From the NCBI GenBank assembly GCA_937860165.1, contig CALMBE010000113.1, positions 1 through 8,761 on the forward strand: a stretch of 8,761 nt of DNA, in the 5' to 3' direction. Position 1 is the stretch's first letter; every line of letters starts with the position of its first letter. This document shows, one piece after another, positions 1 through 6,128 of the stretch. The notes under the pieces were generated by a model, which was not told where the DNA came from, did not search any database, and saw only the letters and a list, made by a program, of their open reading frames with translations. The translations under genes and the position numbers were made by a program. The stretch is from an uncultured Planctomycetaceae bacterium (GTDB taxonomy: Bacteria; Planctomycetota; Planctomycetia; Pirellulales; Lacipirellulaceae).

Positions 1-50
1 AGTGAACCACTACCGATTTTCCGCTAGCAAATTGCCAAGTGGGAGCCCCC

Positions 51-75
51 AAAACCGGCGAAATCGGCGGGTTTT
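51..75 (+). terminator. Possible weak intrinsic terminator hairpin
   Basis: AAAACC (51-56) pairs with GGTTTT (70-75). After one G-G mismatch, GC (58-59) pairs with GC (67-68), leaving a short loop. The T-run sits on the 3' arm, as in A/T-flanked terminators. It could end transcription of a gene upstream of the window, but the stem is short and the call is tentative. Confidence 0.25.
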
Positions 76-152
76 CACGAAACAGCCCCGTCCCGGAAAT
101 GCTCTTTACGCCTCTGCGGGTTCTCGGCACAATACGCCCCGCAATTAAGCAA

Positions 153-193
153 CCGCCCACCCCGCCTGAAGGGGCGACGCACGCCCCGGGCGG
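153..193 (+). repeat. Nested GC-rich inverted repeats in ompH leader
   Basis: CCGCCC (153-158) pairs with GGGCGG (188-193). Inside it, GGGGCG (171-176) pairs with CGCCCC (182-187) around a 5-nt loop. The two stems stack directly on the 3' side and leave a 12-nt one-sided bulge at 159-170. There is no following T-tract, so it does not look like a classical terminator. It ends 37 nt before the AAGGAG of ompH, so a 5' leader structure affecting mRNA stability or translation is possible. The pairing is seen in the sequence; the function is inference. Confidence 0.4.
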
Positions 194-243
194 CTACCAC
201 CACTGTCGGTCAAGGATGACCCTTTCCAGCAAGGAGTGCTGAA

Positions 244-888
244 GTGAGAGCCCTGCACCTATTTTCTGTTGTTAGTTTCGGACTTGCTTCCTTAGCAGGC
301 CAAGTTGTCGCCCAAGAGGCGGCTGGACCCAGCGCGAATTCTGCTCGCTACGGCTACGGCGTGGTCGACGTCACCTACATCTTCAAGAACTATCAGCAGT
401 TCAATGCACAGATGGAAGGCATGAAAACCGAGATGGAAGCGGCCGACGGTCAGCTCAAGACCGAACGCGATGCGGTCGCCGAGAAAGAGCGGATGCGCGA
501 GCAATACAATCCTGGTTCGCCGGAATTCAAGCAAATCGACGAGGAAGTCGCCCGATCCAAGGCCGAATTCCAACTCAAGGCCGCGAAAATTCGTCGTGAC
601 TTCCTCGAAAAGGAAGCCCACGTTTACTACCAAACCTATACCGAAGTCAGCAACGCGGTCCAATACTACGCCCAGCAACACAACATCGGCATGGTCTTGC
701 GCTTCAACGGTGACAACATCGATCCGAACAATCGAGAAGACATCCTACGAGCGATCAACAAACCGGTTGTTTTTCAGAACAACGTCGACATCACCCCCGA
801 TGTATTGGCGTTACTCAATCGGGGAGGGACTCCAGCCGCTTCGACTGCCAATCGAAATGTACAGCCAGTTGGGCTTCAAACCCGCTAG
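244..888 (+). CDS. OmpH/Skp-family periplasmic chaperone
   Basis: Predicted 214-residue exported protein of the OmpH/Skp family, which holds unfolded outer-membrane proteins in the periplasm on their way to the BAM complex. The N-terminus has a signal peptide: a hydrophobic stretch at residues 4-19 and a likely cut near residue 23 (VVA before Q). The mature part opens with GYGVVDVTYIFKNY, the usual short beta strand that starts Skp proteins. It continues into a charged, Lys/Glu/Ala-rich segment at about 52-125 expected to form the coiled-coil tentacles, and ends with strand-like residues near 148-182. Length fits the family with a short Ala/Asn/Gln-rich tail. The start is GTG, chosen because AAGGAG (231-236) lies 7 nt upstream and the signal peptide begins at once. 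Being first before lpxC and lpxA matches the common ompH-lpx grouping. Confidence 0.85.
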   Translation: MRALHLFSVVSFGLASLAGQVVAQEAAGPSANSARYGYGVVDVTYIFKNYQQFNAQMEGMKTEMEAADGQLKTERDAVAEKERMREQYNPGSPEFKQIDEEVARSKAEFQLKAAKIRRDFLEKEAHVYYQTYTEVSNAVQYYAQQHNIGMVLRFNGDNIDPNNREDILRAINKPVVFQNNVDITPDVLALLNRGGTPAASTANRNVQPVGLQTR

Positions 889-975
889 GAATTTCCGTTT
901 CACCCGGCGCTCGTCGCACCTGCGAAGAACGCTCGGCAAGGTTTCTGATGTCTTGAGTTAGTAAGTGTGCTTGCC

Positions 976-1848
976 ATGAATGTTGTTCGCCGCCAACGCA
1001 CGATTGTCCAACCAGTGGCCGTCTTTGGATACGGCTACTGGAGCGGGAAAGATGTGCGCGTCGAATTCCGTCCCGCGCCTCCCAACAGCGGGATTACGTT
1101 TGTGCGAGATGATTTGAAGTCGGCAGGTCGAATTCCTGCCCGCTTTGAGAATCGGATCGAAGTCCCCCGGCGGACCTGTTTGAGAATGGGCAGCGCTCAG
1201 GTGGATATGGTCGAGCACATTTTGGCTGCCCTCGCTGGACTGCACGTCGACAACTGCGAAGTGGGCATCGACCAAAGCGAGGCCCCGGGGTGCGATGGTT
1301 CCGCGATGGCTTTTGTCGCGGCTTTGGACTCGGTAGGAATTGTCGAGCAGTCGGCCCCTGCCAAGCGTTTGGAAATCACGGAGCACGTGCGACTGGCAGA
1401 AGGTGATACTTGGATCGAGGCGGTTCCCTCGCTGCAAGGCACCTACTCGGTCGAATACACGGTCCACTACCCGAGCGACTCGGTCATCGGACATCAAATA
1501 GCGAGTTTTGAAGTCACTCCCCAAGTTTTTCGGGACGAACTGGCCCCCTGTCGAACTTTTGTGCTCGAGCGCGAAGCTCAAGAAATGATTCGCAATGGAA
1601 AGGGAACCCGGGTACGGTCCCAAGACTTGCTGATATTGGGTGAGAACGGACCGTTGCAAAACCGACTACGGTTTGACAACGAGTGTGCTCGCCACAAAGC
1701 ACTCGATGTGATCGGGGACCTGGCCCTGACGGGTTGCGAAATCGTGGGGCAAATCACGGCCTTTCGCAGCGGGCATCGCCTGAATTCGGCGTTTGCCAAT
1801 GAACTTGTGACACGATTTACTACCACTGGGCTCAGGAAGAGTGCCTGA
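976..1848 (+). CDS. lpxC: UDP-3-O-acyl-N-acetylglucosamine deacetylase LpxC
   Basis: LpxC is the zinc-dependent deacetylase that catalyses the committed step of lipid A synthesis, removing acetate from UDP-3-O-acyl-GlcNAc in the cytoplasm. From ATG 976 the protein has 290 residues, slightly shorter than the E. coli enzyme. Seen motifs: RPAPPNSGITFVRDD near 32-46, the EHILAALAGL helix (80-89) with Glu80 and zinc ligand His81, CRTFVLERE (192-200), HKALDVIGD (240-248) with ligands His240 and Asp244, and SGH with catalytic His267. The N-terminal motif usually GVGLHSG reads GYGYWSG here. A GTG at 967 could add three residues; ATG 976 is preferred because the family normally begins just before RQRT, though neither start has a good Shine-Dalgarno. 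It follows ompH by 87 nt and precedes lpxA by 53 nt. Confidence 0.95.
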   Translation: MNVVRRQRTIVQPVAVFGYGYWSGKDVRVEFRPAPPNSGITFVRDDLKSAGRIPARFENRIEVPRRTCLRMGSAQVDMVEHILAALAGLHVDNCEVGIDQSEAPGCDGSAMAFVAALDSVGIVEQSAPAKRLEITEHVRLAEGDTWIEAVPSLQGTYSVEYTVHYPSDSVIGHQIASFEVTPQVFRDELAPCRTFVLEREAQEMIRNGKGTRVRSQDLLILGENGPLQNRLRFDNECARHKALDVIGDLALTGCEIVGQITAFRSGHRLNSAFANELVTRFTTTGLRKSA

Positions 1849-1901
1849 ACTGGTCCGACCTGAGTTACAGTTTCCTAACCGAGGTGTTTCGAGAGAATCC
1901 C

Positions 1902-2708
1902 ATGGCAACCAGCATCGCAGCAAACGCCTGGATCGATCCCAGAGCCCAAATCGACCCCGAAGTCGAAATTGGTCCTTTCTGCACGATTGGTCCGGGAGCA
2001 AAAATAGGTAGCGGCTCGCGCTTGCTCAGCCATGTGACCATCATGGGCAACGTGACTCTCGGACGAAACAACACAATCTATCCCAATGTCGTGCTCGGGG
2101 CGGAACCCCAAGATATCAGCTACGATGGGACGGAAACTTCGGTCATTATCGGCGACGGCAACATTCTCCGTGAAGGGGTAACTGTCAACCGCGGCACCTC
2201 GAAAGAGGATGGCATCACAGTAATAGGCAACGACAATTTCTTGATGGGAAATGTCCATGTCGCCCATGACTGCAAACTGGGAAGCAACATTGTCATCGCC
2301 AACGGCACGCTCCTCGCCGGACATGTTCATATTCAGGACTTTGCGGCGCTCTCGGGTGGTTGTGCCGTGCATCATTTTGTGACGATTGGCAGCTACAGTT
2401 TCTTGGCTGGCCTGAGTCGCGCCCTGCACGATGTCCCCCCTTACATGCTCGCCGAAGGGATCGCCGCCCATCCCCGGTGTATCAACATCGTGGCCCTCAA
2501 GAGACGCAATTTTAGTCCTCGGGCCATCGACAGTTTGGCTGCCGCGCATCGCTTGCTTTACCGCTCGAAGGTCGGGCTCAGTCACGCGCGTGAAATTTTG
2601 CGGTCGAACGATCAAGAAACTCCTGAGGTCTTGTACCTGGTAAATTTCCTCGAGCAACAGCAAGAAGGAAAGCACGGTCGGGGACGAGAAATGAGGAATG
2701 CCGCGTGA
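1902..2708 (+). CDS. lpxA: Acyl-ACP--UDP-N-acetylglucosamine O-acyltransferase LpxA
   Basis: LpxA transfers a 3-hydroxyacyl chain from acyl carrier protein to UDP-GlcNAc, the first step of lipid A synthesis, acting as a cytoplasmic trimer. The 268-residue product shows the left-handed beta-helix hexapeptide pattern over about residues 1-185 (IDPRAQIDPEVEIGPFCTIG and similar). The catalytic histidine is in NVHVAHDC (His122, matching E. coli His125). His141 and His157 match E. coli His144 and His160. DVPPYMLAEG and ALKRRNFS lead into the helical C-terminal domain. The residue matching the E. coli chain-length ruler Gly173 is Gly170, which suggests a long hydroxyacyl chain (inference). ATG 1902 is chosen over an in-frame GTG at 1884 because it starts right at the beta-helix and has GAGAG at 1891-1895. 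The last 4 nt overlap the next gene, indicating translational coupling. Confidence 0.95.
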   Translation: MATSIAANAWIDPRAQIDPEVEIGPFCTIGPGAKIGSGSRLLSHVTIMGNVTLGRNNTIYPNVVLGAEPQDISYDGTETSVIIGDGNILREGVTVNRGTSKEDGITVIGNDNFLMGNVHVAHDCKLGSNIVIANGTLLAGHVHIQDFAALSGGCAVHHFVTIGSYSFLAGLSRALHDVPPYMLAEGIAAHPRCINIVALKRRNFSPRAIDSLAAAHRLLYRSKVGLSHAREILRSNDQETPEVLYLVNFLEQQQEGKHGRGREMRNAA

Positions 2709-3823
2709 GTAAAGTGCGACTTGCGATTGTGGGGGCCGGGCACTTGGGGCGGTTTCATGCCCGGGTGGCGGCTGGGCTTGCCGACGCTCGCTTGGTAGCG
2801 GTTGTCGACTCGAAGCAAGAAGCTCGCGAAAAGCTGGCTGTCGAACTGGGAGTCAAACCGCTGGCCGACCATCGTGACCTGATCGGGCTGGCCGATGCGG
2901 TAATTCTCGCCACGCCAACCACTTCCCACTACCGCATCGCGCACGAGTTGTTTCTCAGTGGAATACATGTCCTGGTCGAAAAACCAGTTTGCTGCAACGC
3001 TTCCCAAGCGGAAGAATTGGTTCAATTAGCCGACAAGCAACAACTTGTATTGCAGGTCGGCCACATCGAGCGATTTAATCCAGCATTCATAACAGTTCGA
3101 GACCGACTCTCGGATCCAAAATACATCACCGCGCGCCGCATGAGTGGATTCACCTTTCGATCGACCGATATCGGAGTGGTCCTCGACCTGATGATCCACG
3201 ACCTGGATCTTGTGCTCAACCTGGTCAAGTCACCGGTTGTCCGTGTGGAAGCAGTGGGGATCTCCGTACTCGGAGGCCACGAGGATATCGTGGACGCGCG
3301 ACTCCAGTTTGCCTCGGGGTGCGTCGCTAACTTAACGGCTTCGCGCGTCAGCTACGAGTCGGTACGCTCGCTGCAAGTGTTCACTGACCAGTGCCACGCG
3401 AATTTAGATTTAGCAGCGCGCCGGGTGACTGTGGTGGAGCCGAGTTCCGAAGTCCGTGCGCGAACCTTTGATACCGATTCGCTTGGCGAAGATCAAAAAG
3501 CGAAGTACCGGGATAACTTTTTTGAGCAAGTGCTGAGGAAAAGCGAGTTGCCTGTCAGCGAGGCGAACGCCATGGAGCAAGAGCAGTTGGACTTTATCCA
3601 CGCGATTCGCACCAGCACCGAGCCCCAAGTCACGGGCGCGGATGCCAATGCAGCAATGCTGCTGGCTGAAAAGATTCTGGAGCAAGTTGAAGCCCACCGG
3701 TGGGACGGCAATTCCAGTAACCGGCGGGGTCCCTACGCCATGCCCCATCACGACACCGTGCTGGAAGTCCCCGACCCGTGGTCCGCGGAAGACACGGTCA
3801 TCATCCGCCGCAAAGCAGGTTGA
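2705..3823 (+). CDS. Gfo/Idh/MocA-family dehydrogenase, lpxA-linked (GnnA-like candidate)
   Basis: A 372-residue NAD(P)-dependent oxidoreductase of the Gfo/Idh/MocA family. The N-terminal Rossmann fold begins with VGAGHLG (Gly10, Gly12, Gly15); Asp35 at the end of strand 2 suggests NAD preference. VEKP (91-94) is the family EKP motif, followed by GHIERFNPA (119-127). DLMIHDLD (161-168) carries the usual catalytic Asp/His pair. Residues after about 335 form a charged tail beyond the normal fold. The start is GTG, overlapping the lpxA stop as GTGA, with GAGG at 2693-2696. In bacteria making 2,3-diamino lipid A, a Gfo/Idh enzyme, GnnA, oxidises the 3-hydroxyl of UDP-GlcNAc and is encoded beside lpxA; its partner aminotransferase GnnB is not in this window. 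The family call is firm. The lipid A role rests on the overlap with lpxA and is inference. Confidence 0.85.
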   Translation: MSKVRLAIVGAGHLGRFHARVAAGLADARLVAVVDSKQEAREKLAVELGVKPLADHRDLIGLADAVILATPTTSHYRIAHELFLSGIHVLVEKPVCCNASQAEELVQLADKQQLVLQVGHIERFNPAFITVRDRLSDPKYITARRMSGFTFRSTDIGVVLDLMIHDLDLVLNLVKSPVVRVEAVGISVLGGHEDIVDARLQFASGCVANLTASRVSYESVRSLQVFTDQCHANLDLAARRVTVVEPSSEVRARTFDTDSLGEDQKAKYRDNFFEQVLRKSELPVSEANAMEQEQLDFIHAIRTSTEPQVTGADANAAMLLAEKILEQVEAHRWDGNSSNRRGPYAMPHHDTVLEVPDPWSAEDTVIIRRKAG

Positions 3824-3836
3824 TCCGATCTGGATC
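3822..3836 (+). repeat. Small inverted repeat after the dehydrogenase stop
   Basis: GATCC (3822-3826) and GGATC (3832-3836) form a 5-bp stem with a 5-nt loop that starts within the dehydrogenase stop codon. No T-tract follows closely, so it is at best a weak operon-end structure. Confidence 0.2.
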
Positions 3837-3873
3837 GAACCATATTCATATAATTTGCTGGACAGCCGGCAGC

Positions 3874-3883
3874 CCTCGCGAGG
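3874..3883. promoter_or_regulatory. Candidate operator palindrome next to TA -35
   Basis: CCTCGCGAGG is a perfect 10-bp palindrome that directly abuts the proposed -35 box. Type II antitoxins, alone or with their toxin, commonly repress their own promoter by binding such palindromes. The palindrome is seen; binding is inference, and a 10-bp palindrome can occur by chance in GC-rich DNA. Confidence 0.3.
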
Positions 3884-3912
3884 TTCTTACATGCCCGAGG
3901 ACATGCTATAAT
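3884..3912 (+). promoter_or_regulatory. Sigma70-type promoter of the toxin-antitoxin pair
   Basis: A consensus TATAAT lies at 3907-3912, 17 nt after TTCTTA (3884-3889), which matches 3 of 6 bases of the TTGACA -35 box. Transcription would start near 3919, giving a leader of about 30 nt with GAGG at 3937-3940 before the antitoxin ATG. Another TATAAT at 3849-3854 lacks a recognisable -35 box. This supports independent expression of the TA pair rather than only read-through from the lipid A operon. Confidence 0.55.
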
Positions 3913-3947
3913 GAAAAAGGAAATATCCTACCCACTGAGGACCATCC

Positions 3948-4148
3948 ATGAGTACCGTCGAGGCGATTACCACGGCCATTGCTGAACTGCCGCCGGAGCA
4001 AATAGCGCAAATTCGGGCGTGGCTCGATGAACGTGCCGCAGCGGAGTGGGACGCCCAGATCGAACAGGACGAGCGCGCGGGCAGACTCGACGCATTGGCC
4101 GAACGTGCGCTGGCTGAACACCAAGCCGGGCGAACCCGACCTCTATGA
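3948..4148 (+). CDS. Putative type II antitoxin
   Basis: A 66-residue acidic, helical protein. The N-terminus (about 3-32) has STVEAITTAIAELPPEQIAQ and then a Trp-containing helix. The C-terminus, AGRLDALAERALAEHQAGR (about 44-62), resembles the toxin-wrapping tail seen in short antitoxins common in planctomycetes, cyanobacteria and similar groups. No classical ribbon-helix-helix or HTH domain is obvious to me, so the DNA-binding part is unassigned. GAGG (3937-3940) lies 7 nt before the ATG. Its TGA overlaps the next ATG as ATGA, the typical antitoxin-first coupling. It would neutralise the toxin encoded downstream. The call rests on size, order, overlap and remembered family likeness rather than a defined domain. 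Confidence 0.7.
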   Translation: MSTVEAITTAIAELPPEQIAQIRAWLDERAAAEWDAQIEQDERAGRLDALAERALAEHQAGRTRPL

Positions 4149-4405
4149 CACACCACACGACTGCCGACTTCTGGGCTTGTTACCAGAAACTGCCGGAGGA
4201 CGTTCAGCGCGTGGCCGACGCCAACTATGCATTGCTGCGGACAGACTTCCGTCACCCATCATTGCACTTCAAGCGTGTGGGGCGTCTATGGTCTGTGCGT
4301 GTGGGAATTGGGTATCGAGCACTTGCGGTGGATGGCGAGGATGGGCCGATATGGTTCTGGGTCGGGTCTCATGCCGAATATGATCGGATTATCCAGCGGT
4401 TATAA
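4145..4405 (+). CDS. RelE/ParE-like toxin of a type II TA pair
   Basis: An 86-residue basic protein resembling small RelE/ParE-superfamily toxins. Features seen are FWACYQKLPEDVQRVA (9-24), an N-terminal helix pair; HPSLHFKRVG (37-46), the strand region that starts the toxin core; WSVRVGIGYRAL (49-60), with conserved Arg52 and Arg58; and FWVGSHAEYDRII (71-83) at the C-terminus. RelE relatives cut mRNA on the ribosome and ParE relatives poison DNA gyrase; the sequence alone does not say which applies. Translation is coupled to the antitoxin by the ATGA overlap. The stop lies 17 nt before a large palindromic repeat that probably shapes the 3' end of the mRNA. The ORF looks full length and undamaged. 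Confidence 0.75.
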   Translation: MTHHTTADFWACYQKLPEDVQRVADANYALLRTDFRHPSLHFKRVGRLWSVRVGIGYRALAVDGEDGPIWFWVGSHAEYDRIIQRL

Positions 4406-4422
4406 AAGGGGGAGGGTAGCTG

Positions 4423-4596
4423 GTAGGCCGGAACAAGGTACCCCGCAGTTCCGGCATGTTGTTGAAAAAGGCGCGAGTTTCGCGTTGCGAGGCGCGAGTT
4501 AATTTCTTTTCCCCTCTTTTCTCAAAACTCCTAACTCGAATCTCGCGCCTACCATATTAAGCTGCCGGAACTGCGGAGTACCTTGTTCCGGCCTAC
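4423..4596. repeat. Dispersed palindromic (MITE/REP-like) repeat, full copy
   Basis: A 174-bp palindromic element. The 34-nt outer arms at 4423-4456 and 4563-4596 are complementary at 33 of 34 positions, beginning GTAGGCCGGAACAAGGTAC. Inner arms at 4469-4486 and 4533-4550 match at 16 of 18. AGGCGCGAGTT is directly repeated at 4469-4479 and 4490-4500. No target-site duplication is visible and nothing in it codes for protein. A related copy lies at 7947-8067. It occupies almost all of the gap between the toxin gene and the convergent permease gene, so the RNA from either side would end in a long hairpin. Origin as a non-autonomous mobile element or REP-type repeat is inference. Confidence 0.85.
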
Positions 4597-4616
4597 GCCA
4601 GTGGCATTCGCGGGTG

Positions 4617-6080
4617 CTAAGCCAAGTCTCGGTCTTCGAAGAATAAGAGTGCCAACAGCATGGCCGCTCCGCAATAGAGCAGACTGTAGAGCGCTGCCAT
4701 CAGCAAATACTCGGTCGGCACGGACGACGCGCCAGCGATGGCCCCTTCGATTTCGTAGTGATCCAATACGGGCAGCACGATTGAGATCAAACGTCCGATA
4801 AACTTGACGAATACAATCTCGCCCACCGAAGATTTCACGATCAGGGGGACCAAGTGCCCCAGGACATAAATCGATCCGCAAATGACCAGGTTGGGCAGCA
4901 TGGGGAGTCGCGTCGAAATTGCCACGCTAATCGCGGCCATCACCACGGCTTCAAAAAACGCCAGCACGAGCCCCGGCAGGATCCGCACCACCTCGACAAA
5001 ACATTCTTCCCAGAGGGGTGTGGCCTTGGCAGACTCCCGCGCATCGTAGACCACCTTGTAACTGACGGTCAGCAAAAAGAAGGCCCCCAAAATCAGAAAC
5101 ATCAGCAGTATCGGCCAGACAATTCCCAGGAATTTGCCGAGAATAAATTGTCGACGACTGACCGGCTTCGATAGGACCGTCAGGGCGGTACGGCCTTCAA
5201 TTTCGTCGGCTACCGAGACGCTGGCCGTCCAGAGCGCAATGATGATGGCCAAGACTTTGATCGTGGTCATGCCCGAAGTTTTGAGCATTTTTACGTCTTC
5301 GCCAAAGGTGTTGTATGGGACGTAGATGTAAAGGACCAACGCTGCGACACCAACCAAAATCAACAACAAGTACAAGGGTTGCGAAATGGCTTCCTTGGCC
5401 GTTGCCGCAGCAATAATCGAGGCACGACGAGCAAAGAGGGTAACCAACAAATAGCCCAAGTACAGCACGATGACACTACCTGCCGCAATCGGCAGGTAGT
5501 GAACTTCGGACATTTCAACATCACTTTTGAAAATAGCCGTGACCGCGCTGGGCAGGTCACTCTCGTTGGTGAGATAAAGTGACTCGACATCTTCTTCAAA
5601 TCCGCGGGCCAAGTTGCTCCCGGGGGTCCATTGATAAAGCTGGCTTCCCTTGACGAGCAGCAGCGGATCGGCAAGACCAGAATCCTTAGTCGGATTCACC
5701 GCCAAGTCCTGCTCGCTTTCCAGGGAATAGCTTTGAAGCTCTGCGGCTCGAAAAGTCACTTCGAGGGGATAGTCAATGGTGTTGGCCGGTACAGTGGTTG
5801 TAACCTCGACGGTACCAACTTTGAATAGCCGCTCGAGAGATGTGATGACCCTGCCTGGTTCCATGGTTGGACTTGCCAACAACGCCAACCCCCCCAGCAC
5901 GGCCAGTGAGTACGTAACCGGAAGTAAGATACCGTCACTGACGGCTTCGGATATCGATCTCGCCAAGCGCCGATGGACAAGGAATAGGATTCCCCAAATC
6001 ACTAGCAACACGAGCAAGCCTGCGGTTGTTCCCAGTGAGAGTAACCAAATTGGTTTCAACCAGATTGTTAGATTCGACAT
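4617..6080 (-). CDS. ABC-2 type transporter permease
   Basis: A 487-residue integral membrane protein. Two N-terminal membrane segments (about 13-36 and 52-70) precede a hydrophilic, strand-rich region at about 75-190, probably extracytoplasmic. A further group follows at about 196-216, 232-254, 272-292, 315-340, 368-390, 394-418 and 458-482. Residues 293-319 (DEIEGRTALTVLSKPVSRR, then LGK) are the hallmark loop of ABC-2 permeases such as NosY-type proteins, and the C-terminus ends FFEDRDLA as in that group. Such permeases pair with a separate ATPase for export or membrane assembly; none is encoded here, so the substrate is unknown. The start at ATG 6080 has only a purine-rich AAAGAAAA upstream. 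The acylphosphatase gene lies 48 nt upstream on the same strand and could be co-transcribed. The gene contains a perfect 12-bp inverted repeat at 5474-5501. Confidence 0.85.
   Translation of the reverse strand: MSNLTIWLKPIWLLSLGTTAGLLVLLVIWGILFLVHRRLARSISEAVSDGILLPVTYSLAVLGGLALLASPTMEPGRVITSLERLFKVGTVEVTTTVPANTIDYPLEVTFRAAELQSYSLESEQDLAVNPTKDSGLADPLLLVKGSQLYQWTPGSNLARGFEEDVESLYLTNESDLPSAVTAIFKSDVEMSEVHYLPIAAGSVIVLYLGYLLVTLFARRASIIAAATAKEAISQPLYLLLILVGVAALVLYIYVPYNTFGEDVKMLKTSGMTTIKVLAIIIALWTASVSVADEIEGRTALTVLSKPVSRRQFILGKFLGIVWPILLMFLILGAFFLLTVSYKVVYDARESAKATPLWEECFVEVVRILPGLVLAFFEAVVMAAISVAISTRLPMLPNLVICGSIYVLGHLVPLIVKSSVGEIVFVKFIGRLISIVLPVLDHYEIEGAIAGASSVPTEYLLMAALYSLLYCGAAMLLALLFFEDRDLA
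5474..5501. repeat. Perfect 12-bp inverted repeat inside the permease gene
   Basis: CACTACCTGCCG (5474-5485) and CGGCAGGTAGTG (5490-5501) are perfect reverse complements with a CAAT loop (5486-5489). On the permease mRNA this is a stable stem with an AUUG loop. It covers codons 194-203 (HYLPIAAGSV), at the start of the third predicted membrane segment. It does not break the frame. Confidence 0.9.
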
Positions 6081-6128
6081 GGTGTTTTCTTTAATGCGCT
6101 AAGCCGCGAGCGGCTGGAGTTTGATTTC

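Larger units (their letters stand above)
1..243. other. Gene-free leader upstream of ompH
   Basis: No convincing gene is seen here. A reading frame crosses 39-242, but its product is a proline- and glycine-rich, low-complexity string with no recognisable fold, and its end covers the ompH ribosome binding site. In-frame stops at 3-5 and 25-27 could end an upstream gene lying outside the window, but nothing here identifies it. The stretch holds two hairpin-forming segments (51-75 and 153-193), listed separately, and the AAGGAG ribosome binding site at 231-236. An ompH promoter probably lies here or further upstream; no clear -35/-10 pair was recognised. Confidence 0.5.

Noticed and set aside
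39..242. 67-codon GTG-initiated frame ahead of ompH, ending one base before the ompH start
   Set aside because: The product is low-complexity with no recognisable fold, it has no ribosome binding site, and it runs through the GC-rich hairpins.
1122..1140. GGCAGG/CCTGCC inverted repeat in lpxC
   Set aside because: A 6-bp stem with a 7-nt loop is ordinary for this base composition.
958..1659. 233-codon minus-strand frame
   Set aside because: It is the antisense shadow of lpxC, whose motifs are clear.
1875..2675. 266-codon minus-strand frame
   Set aside because: It is the antisense shadow of lpxA; it results from codon composition and has no family likeness.
3849..3854. First TATAAT upstream of the TA pair
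   Set aside because: No reasonable -35 hexamer at 16-18 nt spacing; the later TATAAT at 3907 has better geometry.
4227..4502. Frame overlapping the toxin gene and running into the palindromic repeat
   Set aside because: It is out of frame with the toxin and its C-terminal part is simply translated repeat (RPEQGTPQFR), a common false gene call around this repeat type.
4423..4596. Possible CRISPR or IS element
   Set aside because: There is no regular repeat-spacer pattern, no transposase and no target-site duplication; the structure is a single palindrome.
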